DNA of 64,000 bases from Euphorbia lathyris. Lineage: Eukaryota > Streptophyta > Magnoliopsida > Malpighiales > Euphorbiaceae. A program made the translations under genes and the position numbers. Of this stretch, positions 53,881-64,000 are shown one piece after another. Position 1 is the stretch's first letter. Each line of letters opens with the position of its first letter. A model generated the notes under the pieces. The model saw nothing but the letters and a program-made list of their open reading frames with translations. It ran no database searches and was not told where the DNA came from. The DNA is taken from NCBI RefSeq assembly GCF_963576675.1, contig NC_088913.1, forward strand, positions 21,216,001 through 21,280,000, given 5' to 3'.

Positions 53881-56800
53881 TCTTTCTCTTATTGCGATCT
53901 ACTTACGCATTATGTACGATTTTTGCTAACTAGTTTGTTTGTATAGATTTATGTCTTGTTGTACATCAGTCGAGTCAGATTTAAGTTATAATGTGTTCTC
54001 TGCTTAACGAATCATTGCAATCATACCATATAGAGCATTGCATGCTAACCGCATTGCGTGCAGCCATTCTAGGTTTCATAGATTTAGGACGTGTTTATTA
54101 GGAAAGTGAGAAAGAGTCGACCCCAGCGTCGCGTGTCATTCAGGAGGCATACTAGTTATGTCATGACGTATCCCATACGTCTTTGCCTTGTCATACCTAT
54201 GTGTTGGGACGCATCCTATGCGACCTTGGCACGTCTCATGCATCTTCACCGTGTCGTTTGTATGCTAGCTAGGAGGCATGTCCATTATGTCGTGACGTAT
54301 CCTATGCGTCTTCGCCTTAGCATACTATGTGTATGGTAGCGTACCTCGTACATTTTTCCAGTATCGTAGGCACCAGTCAGAAGGTACAACCATTATGTCA
54401 TAGCGTATCCCCTACGCCTTGGTTTTGGCATACCCCGTATGTCACGGCACCTCCAATATGTCCTTACCCTGTCAATAGGCGTACTGTTCTCTCGTGACGT
54501 ATCCCCTATGTCCTGGTTGTGTCGTGTCATCACGCGTCCACCCGTCAGGAGTCCCACCTGTCATGTGGTGATGTATTCCTTGCATCTTTACTTTGTCGTA
54601 CCCCTGAGGACGTAACGCACCCCTATGCATTTTCCATTAATCATTCAGACACCGATCAAGGGGCGTACCCGTTATGCTATGACGTATACCACATGTCCTT
54701 TCCCTGTTGTGCCTCGTATATTATGATCCATTCCTTGTGTCTCTACCACGTCATTACACACCGGTCAGAAGGGGTACCATGTGTGTCATAACGCATCATG
54801 TACATCTTCGCCTCATTCCTTGCGCCAAGCAAGGGGCATGAGTTGCATGCCCCATATGTCAGGGCATATCAGGTGCTTGTTCACCATGTTATGTACGTTA
54901 GACGAAAGGCATACCATTTAGGCTGTGACGTAGCCCATACGTCCTTACCCCGTCCCATCTTCCATATCGTGGAGTGTCCTATGCGTCTCCATCACGTTAG
55001 CTATACGCTAGTCAAGACGTGTACTCGATGCGCCGCCGTGCACCGCGTACATCCGGGTATTGTCAAAGTCGTACATTGCGATAAGTCGCATATGCGTTTT
55101 CCATATCGGATACGCTAGTCTAGAGCCATACCCCGTATATCATGACTTGAGTTCTCACCTTGCTAGGTGCCTAACGGAAGACATGCCCCATATATCTCAA
55201 TATATCTCGCGCGTCTTTACCATGTCTCGCATGCCCATCAAAAGGTCTACCCCGCATGTTATGATGTGTCTCATATATTAGTCCGGGGGAGCACCTTTAG
55301 ACCCTAAGGTATTCCCTATGTCTTCGCCATGTTATACTTTGTGGGGGATACGCAGCACATATCTTTATCATCCTGTTCATACCATTAGAGAGTGTACCTG
55401 GTGCATCGTGACATGTCACATGCGCCTTCACCATGGTGTTTACGTCATCCGGAGACATATCCCATATGTCGTGATGTATCCCGTATCCCTCTATCATGGT
55501 TAGGCTTGTTTGGTGGTCATACCCCGCTTATCCTGACATTCGCATCGGGGGGCAGGTCCCATATACTGTCCGCACGGTCAACTCAAGACATACTAGGTGT
55601 GTCGCCACGTCACTGACAACATGTCAGTTGTTCAAAAAAAAAACATTATCACGGCGTCGGTTCCCTCGAGACTCGAATTAACCATTCATCACATGTCTCA
55701 TACACGTCCTACCTATGCCTCAAGACATACCATGTATGTCGCTACGCCTTAGCCAACACATCTCAAGATTATGACTGGTACCTTGATCTCAAATAGAACC
55801 ATAATCTCACGGGTCGTCGTCATCTCCCTTTCGTATCTCAAGACATACCTACGGATGTCGCCACGTTATACACAATGCCCAGGTGATTCCAAATTACGTT
55901 GTTGTATTATCCATGCCCCTCACCTCGTAGGTTGCCATCATGACCTTCGCACGCTAAGACATGCCACGTGTGTCGGCGCGCCGTGCACCTATACTCCAAA
56001 GTTACGTGGTTGTAAGATCGGAACCTTAGGGTTGAGTGAACTATTTCACACGAATCTCGTTTACCTGTCGTCATTCGCATCTGGGGATGTAGTCCATACG
56101 TAGCACCTCCGTATTTCAGAGTTGTGGACAATGCCCTGAAGCTCCAAAACGAACCCTTAACTGGTGTGTTGTCCACGCTTCCCATTTGTACCTTTAGGTG
56201 CGCCACGTGGGTCGTCATAGTGCCCCCTCGTATTTACATTATCCCACTGTCCAGACCCCAGGTTCACATTGACCCTCTGACGCACGCTTCACACGAAGTC
56301 ACGGCGTCACATCTGCGCTTTAACTGGTGCCTTATATGTCGCCTCGTCACATCTAATGAATCTATGCGTTATTGTACTAACCTCTTGGCTAGTAGGTCAT
56401 CGTCACACCCCATTGGTACCCTCGGTCGTACCTTGTATGTCGACATGTCATTGTACTAGGGTAACCCGCGCATCCTTGCTCTTCTTGAGACACCCCGTCG
56501 CATCTTCAAAACAGCCAAATCGATATGAGACGTAACAGGTGTGTCACCGTATATCGTAACACATGTGACACTAGTGCTTCGAACGCATATCAGCTTTCGG
56601 CACATATCCCGTATGTCACCGCTTGCACTTCAATCATACGTTGGGCCTTGTCAAAACGTGCCCCACATGTCGCCTTATCATCGGCAGTATTTGTAACCCA
56701 CGAATATGTCATTAGGCTATCCAATTCTGGACCGACCTTTGACGCACGTTTCGTGTGTCATCCCTCGCACCTTACTCACATATCAAAGACTGAGTCGTTT

Positions 56801-58205
56801 ATACCATCCAGTCAGGGTTAAGCTTGTGGCACACACCCCCATACGCGGTTTGGTACGTCCTGTTCGCAGGTCAAATGTCGAGTCATTCATTTCATTGAGT
56901 TTAAGTCGAATCTGGGGCAAGTTCATATATGTCATCACGTGCACCTCGCTTACATCTCCAATTTCGAGTCATTTGTATCATCAAGTTCGAGTTGAACTTT
57001 TGGTACGTACCTGTCATATAGAAGGATTCATGTCATCGAGTCCAAATCATACCCTTAGGCACGTACCCTATGAGCCGTCTCTAGCGTCCCGCTCATACCT
57101 TGACACGCTGAGTCGTTCATGTCGTGAGGTTCCTATCAAACTCTTGACGTACGCCCTGTAAATAGTCACTCATGTCTTGAGTACGCCTCAAACAGCGGTT
57201 TGTTTATATTGTCAAATCCTCGACACGCTCCCCCTATATCATTGGTACCGTTATCCATGCGCCCCCAAACTCCGAATTGCCTTATTCACGAGTCTGAGAC
57301 ATATGCCCTATGTGTCGCTATTTGGGTCTCGCTCGTATCAGTAGTATCGAGTTGTTCGTACCGCGTCTAAGGCCAATGTTTGGCACTTACCTCTAAGGTC
57401 TTGGTTTGCACCTTCGTTGCTCCTCAAATTGTTCATAGTGATAGGTTCCAGTCGAACAATCGATGTCTACCCTGTGTGTCATTGCTGGTGTCTCAAATAT
57501 GAGTGATGGACCAAATACGTCATAAATATCCACATAAGATCTTTAGGGATTCTCATAAAACATGTCATCATCAGGTTTGCGCTATGAAACAAATTGACCT
57601 TCGACACGTACCAGGTAAGTCTTCATTTTCATCTCGTTGATACCTCGATCGGATTAGGACACCTCTCATTCTACCGGACGCACTGATGTTCGCAAATCCA
57701 TCGAGGTATTTGGGTCCCTATCTTCGAAGTACATCATTACCACCAAGGATGGCAATCCCTCACATACACCTCAGGCATGATCGCTTAGGTTGTTCTTTTT
57801 AGATCGTGAGTCGTATCGATGTACCAAATATGCCATTCCCACCACTCATGTCGCTACCCCTCCAATGTATCTACACGTCACGGATATCATCGGGGTACAC
57901 TCTCATTTACCTAGTGTCATAGGGGATTTTACGTATCATGAGGGTCGTCTCAATCTCACAAGTGTCAGTCGTGTCAAGCGTCATTCAACATTGTACATCT
58001 TGTAAAGCATTGCAAGGTGAACTTGTAGGGTTCGTACTGATGTGTGTATAACAGTTGAAATGGTTTTAGGCATCGGCACTTCCAAACAGGTAAGTTAGCA
58101 CAAACGACCAAAGTACTGCCGACGGCTCTGGTAAAAAAAAAAAAAAAAAAAAAGAAAAAAGAAGAAGGGGTTTAGCTCCAGTCAAATCGTGTTTATGTTG
58201 TAAGA
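53881..58205. repeat. Degenerate tandem repeat block in element B leader
   Basis: About 4.3 kb built of diverged copies of a ~100-130 bp unit with the core TTATGTCATGACGTATCCCA, followed by CGTCTT and a CATACC phrase, and an AGGAGGCAT segment before it. Clear copies lie near 54150, 54285 and 54393; later ones decay. The whole block is rich in TACGT, GTATCC and CATGTC. It has no counterpart in element A, whose leader resumes near 58210 (ACCACGAATCATGCAT). Short ORFs are not credible genes. It ends in a poly(A) run at 58131-58153. Confidence 0.6.
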
Positions 58206-58368
58206 AATAAAGCGCAGACCACGAATCATGCATAAATCATACATCCATCTATAGGAGGCACAAGTAGATAGCTTTAGCATTCGCATCGCACGTGCATCAT
58301 CAAAATTCATAATGCCTAAAAAGCTCCACTCACCGATCCTTTCTCTTTCCTTGTTAGAAACCTAACTC

Positions 58369-59121
58369 ATGGCCCAGTCCAGCAATTCAAACCACAATCT
58401 TGAGAGCCGTGTGCAAGGGGCTTTAGCCAAATACATCTTTTCTGATGAGTTCAAACGTGCTCTTAATGATCCGGAGAATACTAAGCATGAGGGGGTTGAA
58501 AATTCCCAAGAGATGATAGGAGATTTCAATCTCAGAGCAGAAATCGAGCGAGTTCTTCCCGATATCCTTGCTTCAGATGAATTCAAGATAGAGCTGAAAA
58601 GGTTGGTCAGGGAGGTCCTGAGCGAGTCACTGGTTGCGGAGATCCCGAAAGCTGCTATGGAGAAACCTATGTTCCAGCTTGCGTCACAAGTTAATCCACA
58701 AATATTCACTCCACCAAGGGTAGTCTCACACCATATTTCACGAACACAACCAGATCCACGCCATCGGGGACATGAGATTACCAAGGTTGTTCACCCTCCG
58801 TCGCCCACTCAGTATAGAAGGGAGGGAAGGGAATTCTCCACTTTCACTCAACCCTTATTAGAAGTATTGGAGGGCCTACAAATGCATGATATACTTCATC
58901 CCCTACCAGCCACGGGAGGTCCAACCACGGAATTAGTCAAACGCAGGGGCTACTGCCACTTCCACCAGAAATATGGTCACGAAACAAGCACTTGCATGAA
59001 GTTGAAGCATGAAATCCAAGATCTCATCGAAGCTGGGAAGATAAGTGACCCAGATCCTTCTCAGCGGATGAAGTCTTCGACTTGTTCCTTGAACGGTGAG
59101 GTCTACCACGGATCAGGATAA
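58369..59121 (+). CDS. Element B small Gag-like protein, nucleocapsid only
   Basis: An uninterrupted 250-codon ORF from ATG 58369 to TAA 59119-59121. The N-terminal half contains two similar helical segments (KYIFSDEFKRAL, residues 21-32, and DILASDEFKIELKRLV, residues 65-80), so it looks internally duplicated. Residues 155-182 (FSTFTQPLLEVLEGL) are the helix usually found before the knuckle in Tat Gag. The knuckle CHFHQKYGHETSTC (196-209, CX2HX4HX4C) and KLKHEIQDLIEAGKI match element A's knuckle region closely. No capsid module is present. The protein could bind element RNA or compete with a partner's Gag; this is inference. Confidence 0.75.
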   Translation: MAQSSNSNHNLESRVQGALAKYIFSDEFKRALNDPENTKHEGVENSQEMIGDFNLRAEIERVLPDILASDEFKIELKRLVREVLSESLVAEIPKAAMEKPMFQLASQVNPQIFTPPRVVSHHISRTQPDPRHRGHEITKVVHPPSPTQYRREGREFSTFTQPLLEVLEGLQMHDILHPLPATGGPTTELVKRRGYCHFHQKYGHETSTCMKLKHEIQDLIEAGKISDPDPSQRMKSSTCSLNGEVYHGSG

Positions 59122-61030
59122 GCGAAAGAAGAAGGTCTCTAGATTGAGGACACTTATGAAGCAGGTGAACTTGAAGCTTTCTGAAGTAGTATGAGAGAGA
59201 GGATTGCACTTGTAGTCTTTATCCTTGTCTTTTATTTTATCTTCTATTCCACAAGGTGTTATTAACTTCCTTTTGAATTCAATGAAATTTCGTTTCCGCA
59301 AATTTATCCTAACATACGTACTTACATTTGATATCTACTCAATTGAGATATTCCCGCTTCTATCATGGCACGGACATAAGCTCTAGAATATACTTATTGC
59401 TCGGTACTTAACCACTAAAGAGAGAAAATTAAGAGAGTAAAAAAAAAAAGCAAAATAAATCATGAGAAGCGATTCCCTGACCCTACGATGATAAGTTGGA
59501 CGTAGATCCATCAAACGAAGCGTTCTCACCGGGTTTTGCCAAAAAGAAGATTTAGCGACAATCAACAAAGTCCGAAAGAGAGAAAAAGAGAAGAAAATAC
59601 GTGGTAAGCAGCAAGCCCTCAGAACCATGCTAGCACTAAGGCATCGACAAAAATTCCTCCCCCAAAGGGGACACCAGTGCATGAGTGCACCATTTAGAAC
59701 AAGACGGGGGCAACTAACCTATCAACGATAAAGGACCCTGTTCCAGGATCAATGAAAGGGTTCAAGTCTATGATGACTCGAAAAAAAAAGGGGCAATGCT
59801 GAAAAGGCTCAGGGGCAAAGTCAAGCCAATCAGAAGTAAGAGAAAATTATCAAGCGGACGTAACTAGCCGAGGGGCGTCAAGGGGACAAGAGCGGTTGAC
59901 ATTGTCCAACAAATGTGTAATCAAATGTACGAGAAAAGCTCACTGTAATAAAGAAAGATCAAATGCTTAGTCAAGCGAAGCCGAAGGCGGTGACAAAGTT
60001 CAGAACTTTAATCCATCTCGAAGGAACCAAGGAATCCTTCTCATGAAAATTAAAAAAAAAAAATCCCGGTAGGTTGAAAATCCGCAAAGGGCGACCTATG
60101 CAACAATAAGGGACACCCCAATAAGTGAAAACCCCACGGGGCTCTTATTTGAAAATTCCGGGGTAAAAGGAGAGAGTTAAAATAACTGAAGTGTGAAAAC
60201 CCGAAAGGGCATGCTTCGGTGACAGTGGTTAATAAACTGAGCGGTAAACAATTCAATGTATATTTGCCAAGTGCTCTATTTAAGCTAGACGGTTGCATTT
60301 CCAATAAAAACACCTGCATCAATAGACACCCCACCCCAGCTAAATCGCCTCAACATCCATAAACCGATCCAAAATCTAGGAAAAAAAAGAAAAACTAAAA
60401 AAAATAAAAAAGAAACTATTCCTCTCTCTCATGCTCCATGAAGTCTGGTTCCTCCGCTCCTATGTGGTCCTCTCAAGAGTCAAACTTCGACCGAAGCAAC
60501 TACTCCCGAACGGCAATATCCCTAGCTTGAGCGCACGTGAAATTTCACCTCGAGTTGGCAGGGGCATGCGCCCGCATCAACTTCTAATCTACACCAAGAC
60601 GGTAACTTTAATCGGGGGGGCACGGCCCTACAATCAGATCAACGTCCATCTCACTCCAGAAGCTTCTCCATTAACGAAGACATCGGCATGAACTCATCGT
60701 CAAATGATTAGCATAGAAATGGCCCGTGAATATAAACCCCTTGTGCTATCCGGTATCATTCACAATCAAGAAAGAAAGAAAAGGAGAAGAAAATTGAACA
60801 AAAAGGTTGGATTGAAAACCTCAAAAGAGGCGATCCAAGCAAAAGGAGAGATAGAGAAAATCAGTGAGATATAGAAAAGATGAATTGAAAACCCCTAGGG
60901 GCAGTTCATGCAAAAGGAGAGATAGACAATATCGGAGAGATCCCGTTGAGTTGAAAACCCGAAAAGGGCAGCTCAGGCAAAAATTAAGGAGAAAATGAAT
61001 ACGTCAAACTCTGGTTAAAAGCGAGAGCCC
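59122..61030. other. Element B non-coding region after the gag-like ORF
   Basis: No pol. 60060-60210 is the inverted counterpart of element A's post-pol spacer 27420-27550 (GGTTGAAAATCCGCAAAGGG and CGAAAGGGC phrases), so pol was lost between these points. 60820-60990 contains three imperfect repeats of GTTGAAAACCCGAAAAGGGC with AAAAGGAGAGATAGA. Confidence 0.6.
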
Positions 61031-61730
61031 TTTGACACGAGCTCATCAAGACCAAATCCTCATCCTTACAACCCTCAGTTTCAAACTTAACCTCGCCCTC
61101 ATCCTCGCACTCATGGGGGACGGCCCGAACCATCATTTCTCGATCTGAAGCTACGAAAATCCTCCAAGCCTATGAAAAGGGAATCCATCCGAGTATCTCA
61201 TCCACATGTACATAGTTTGCATTCCCACATGTCCATACATCCATATAAAGCAAAGCACATAGGCCACACGTGCGCACATTCAAACACACGCACGGTCACC
61301 TGCATACGCACATATAAGTGTTTACATGCATCCATAGATTAGGCTACATCCACCCATCTCTATGCATCGCCACATACCTTTCCTTGACACAAGCTCATCC
61401 AAACCAAATTCCCGTCCTTATAACCCTTGGTTTCAAACTTATCCTCACCCTCGTCCTTGCACACCTTGGGGATGGCCAGAAGCATCATTTATCGATCTAA
61501 AGCTACCGAAATCCTCCAGCCTATGAAAAGGGAATCCATTCGACCATCTCATCCACACATACATAGTTTGCATACACACATGTCCATACATCCGCATAAA
61601 GCAAAACACATAAGCCACACTTATGCACATTCAAACACACGCACAGTCACCTGCACACACACACATAGGTGTTTACATGCATCCATAGACTAGACTACAT
61701 TCACCCATCTATATGCATCACTACACGCCT
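61031..61730. repeat. Tandem duplication of ~350 bp
   Basis: 61031-61380 and 61382-61730 are two copies in direct orientation, about 85-90 percent alike by eye. Shared phrases include GAAAAGGGAATCCAT, CATACATAGTTTGCAT, CAAACACACGCAC and GTGTTTACATGCATCCATAG. No coding. Confidence 0.85.
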
Positions 61731-61731
61731 G

Positions 61732-62335
61732 CGGTCGATTTAGAGACTAGGGTCGCTAGAAAGAGCTATTTTACCTGCGGTCGATTTAGAGACCAGGGTT
61801 GCTATTGAGCCATTTTGCCTGCGGTCGATTTAGAGACCAGGGTTGCTTTTGAGCCATTTTACCCGCGGTCGTGGACCAGGGTTGCTTTTGAGCCATCTGA
61901 CCCGCGGTCGTGGACCAGGGTTGCTTTTGAGCCATCTGACTCGCGGTCGCAGATCGGAGTTGCTTTTGAGCCATCTGACTCACGGTCGTAGACCGGAGTT
62001 GCTTTTGAGCCATCTGACCCTCGGTCGCAGACCGGAGTTGCTTTTGAGCCATCTGACTCACGGTCGCAGACCGAAGTTGCTTTTGAGCCATCTGACTCAC
62101 GGTCGCAGACCGGAGTTGCTTTTGAGCCATCTGACTCACGGTCGCAGACCGGAGTTGCTTTTGAGCCATTTGACTCACGGTCGCAGATCGGAGTTGCTTT
62201 TGAGCCATCTGACTCACGATCGCAGACCGGAGTTGCTTTTGAGCCATCTGACTCACGGTCGCAGATCGGAGTTGCTTTTGAGCCATCTGACTCATGGTCG
62301 CAGACCGGAGTTGCTTTTGAGCCATATTTACCTAA
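61732..62335. repeat. 39-bp tandem array 1 of element B
   Basis: About 14 units with GTTGCTTTTGAGCCATCTGA followed by CTCACGGTCGCAGACCG. It is the reverse complement of the element A array (22815-23616), as expected from element orientation. The leftmost units (61732-61860) are longer, with GATTTAGAGACCAGG. Open frames on both strands follow from the 39-bp period. Confidence 0.92.
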
Positions 62336-62336
62336 G

Positions 62337-62775
62337 ATCGTAAATCGGGGTAGCTATTTAGCCATTATCCCCGCAGTCGCAAATCAGGGTAGCTATTTAG
62401 CCATTATCCCCGTAATCTTAAAATAGGGTAGCTGTTTAGCCATTATCCCCGCAATCTTGAAATAGGGTAGCTATTTAGCCATTATCCCCGCAATATTGAA
62501 ATAGGGTAGCTGTTTAGCCATTATCCCCGCAATCTTGAAATAGGGTAGCTGTTTAGCCATTATCCCCGCAATCTTGAAATGGGGTAGCTGTTTAGCCATT
62601 ATCCCCGCAATCTTGAAATAGGGTAGCTGTTTAGCCATTATCCCCGTAATATTGAAATAGGGTAGCTGTTTAGCCATTATCCCCGCAGTCACAAATAGGG
62701 TAGCTATTTAGCCATTATCCCCGCAATCTTGAAATAGGGTAGCTGTTTAGCCATTATCCCCGCAGTCGTGAATTA
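62337..62775. repeat. 39-bp tandem array 2 of element B
   Basis: About 11 units containing GTAGCTGTTTAGCCATTATC and CCCGCAATCTTGAAATAGG. The period is again 39 bp and AGCTG.TTTAGCCAT recalls AGTTGCTTTTGAGCCAT of array 1, so both probably descend from one repeat. Element A has no array of this second type. Confidence 0.88.
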
Positions 62776-62950
62776 GGGTGCAGCCCGAAGCAAAGTCTGA
62801 AGAGGTCAGAGAACAACGCCGGAGCGCGCAACGCAAAGGTCAGGTATGTTCCCTCCTACTCGTTACGTGTCTTTTACTTTTATATGTTTTACATTACATG
62901 TGTACGTTAGCAAAAAACGTTTTCGAAACACACACATCACTGTCAAAATA

Positions 62951-62966
62951 GAAAAGTAGGGGCAAC
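62951..62966 (+). other. Polypurine tract of element B
   Basis: GAAAAGTAGGGGCAAC directly before the 3' LTR start TGTAGACACC; identical to element A's. Confidence 0.8.
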
Positions 62967-64000
62967 TGTAGACACCGAGTGGGAGGACCTGTGACGAAAA
63001 CCTGAAAGCAAGACGGTCGAAGTGATTGATTCTGGAGGTTTTGAAAAATATATAAAGAATAATAAGCGGAGGAAAATTAACGGCACGGCACGAGCACGCA
63101 ACGGCATCCCGCACGCGGATGACGATGGTCGAACGCCCGCTTGACGGCTCGAGACGTGCGCGCGGCGTCCGTCGGACGCTACCGCGAGTGGCACGCTCTC
63201 GACGTCCGAGCAATGCCTGGGACCGCTGGCGGTGCGCGCCCTCGTGGGCCGTTGAGCGCACATGCCTGGCAGCGTGAGGCGCGCGTTCAGCGGCCGCGAT
63301 GTGCAAGCGTCTGGCTGCGCGGAACGCACGCTCGGCGGCCACGGAGTGCACGCATCCGACGGCGCGGGGCACGCCCCGAGGGTCGCCGAGCGGGCACCTA
63401 ACCACGTCGGACGAACGCCCAACGCGTCGGGCGGACGCCCGACGAGGATTGGGCGCTCGCCCAACGCCGTTGGGCGGCCGCCCAACCACAATGGGCGATG
63501 CCCAATTTTTTTTGGGCGTCGCCCATTGTTCCGGGATCCGTTTCCCTATATAAGGGCACGGATCCCAAGGTGAAAAAAGAGAGGAAGGTTTTTTGAGGAG
63601 GCCTTTTTGGGGGGAAAAACTTTCTCACTCTAAACATTTTTAGAGAGAGAGAGAGTGGATTTTTTTGAGAAAAATATTTTTTTCTCAAAAATTCCAAATT
63701 TCCTAAGTTCAATTTTTACTAAATTTTTATTAAAATCGGGAGCTCGCGGTTCGTGGAATCAATCGGCTTCGACTGTCAGATACCGAATCAAAGGTATTAT
63801 CCGAGGACTAGACTCTTTATTTTATTGAATTTATTTCTCTCCTTCTATTTATTTTTTTATGCTATAGTTTTTATTCCTATAGTCATTTATTTATTTTGTC
63901 ACGTTTTATTTAGTTAGCGTATTTATTTAATTTTCGTTTCGTGTTAAATAAAATTCGGTTTTGTTTTAAAATAAAAACCTCGTTTTTGGATATCCCAATA
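62967..64000 (+). repeat. Element B 3' LTR, 5' part (cut by window end)
   Basis: It starts TGTAGACACCGAGTGGG and follows the 5' LTR closely. The palindrome island (63110-63530) has fewer dyads than the 5' LTR: one TTGGGCGGCCGCCCAA, one TTGGGCGCTCGCCCAA and one terminal hairpin. The TATA box is at 63547-63553. An extra TTACTAAATTTTT lies near 63714. Confidence 0.92.

Larger units (their letters stand above)
48990..64000 (+). mobile_element. Element B: non-autonomous relative of element A, cut by window end
   Basis: 5' LTR 48990-52020, identical primer site (52023-52042), shared leader, polypurine tract (62951-62966) and 3' LTR from 62967 show it belongs to the family of element A, in opposite orientation. 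There is no RT, integrase or protease over 10.9 kb; the only sizeable ORF with a recognisable feature is at 58369-59121. The left flank is CTCGC (48985-48989); the right target duplication would lie outside the window. Such gag-only or gag-remnant elements depend on enzymes from an autonomous partner; element A or a relative could have served. Confidence 0.88.

Noticed and set aside
55700..57200. ORFs of 90-151 codons in the degenerate repeat block of element B
   Set aside because: Stop-poor repeat sequence with changing frames and no recognisable protein features.
61786..62692. 39-bp arrays considered as a CRISPR array
   Set aside because: Units are contiguous with no spacers, the setting is a plant retrotransposon, and the same array occurs in element A.
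1..64000. tRNA, rRNA and other structured RNA genes
   Set aside because: I found no cloverleaf or rRNA core sequence on reading; only primer-binding sites match tRNA ends. A tRNAscan run would be decisive.

Overview
This window is a block of nested transposable elements from a flowering plant, probably a eudicot. I infer this from the element lineages (Ty1/Copia with a tRNA-iMet type primer site, Athila-like and Tat/Ogre-like Ty3/Gypsy, CACTA with Transposase_24 and DUF4216 proteins), from plant mobile domain (PMD) ORFs and from AT-rich GT-AG introns. I cannot name the species. I see no intact host gene, rRNA or tRNA.

Layout. 1-250: a hairpin-forming repeat. 249-1570: a decayed multi-exon coiled-coil gene fragment, possibly the C-terminus of a MORC-type protein. 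2060-2404: the terminus of one CACTA element. 3919-8778: a truncated second CACTA element with minus-strand transposase genes. Two diverged copies of a ~205 bp direct repeat flank this part (2936-3145 and 9276-9478). 9600-11150: degenerate coding-like fragments. 11742-18701: a decayed Copia element, split by a 2.5 kb solo LTR (15576-18050, target duplication GAAGC) and cut in its 3' LTR by the next element.

18702-43179: an internally deleted Athila-like element (element D, minus strand). One of its LTRs is split by element A (19568-39454), a complete 19.9 kb Tat/Ogre-lineage retrotransposon on the minus strand with target duplication CACGT, 3.0 and 2.6 kb LTRs, primer site, polypurine tract, gag, protease, RT, two RNase H regions and integrase. 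Between its integrase and 3' LTR, element A carries a six-exon PMD gene on the opposite strand with its own TATA box. 43180-48989: part of another Tat-like element (C), with its 3' LTR, another antisense spliced PMD gene, and the integrase C-terminus. 48990 to the window end: element B, a plus-strand relative of element A without pol. It keeps both LTRs (the second cut by the window), the leader, a ~250 aa ORF with only a nucleocapsid knuckle, and 39-bp tandem arrays.

The least ordinary signals are: (1) four capsid-like Gag modules in element A's polyprotein; (2) three stem-loops per LTR in the A/B/solo-LTR family, with a shared nine-base loop, different stems and G-T pairs that would be G-U only in the element transcript; (3) arrays of perfect GC-rich palindromes just upstream of the LTR TATA box; (4) a GC-rich ACGCCCCGCGT repeat module shared by the U3 and the post-coding region of two different elements (C and D); (5) antisense spliced PMD genes in two elements.
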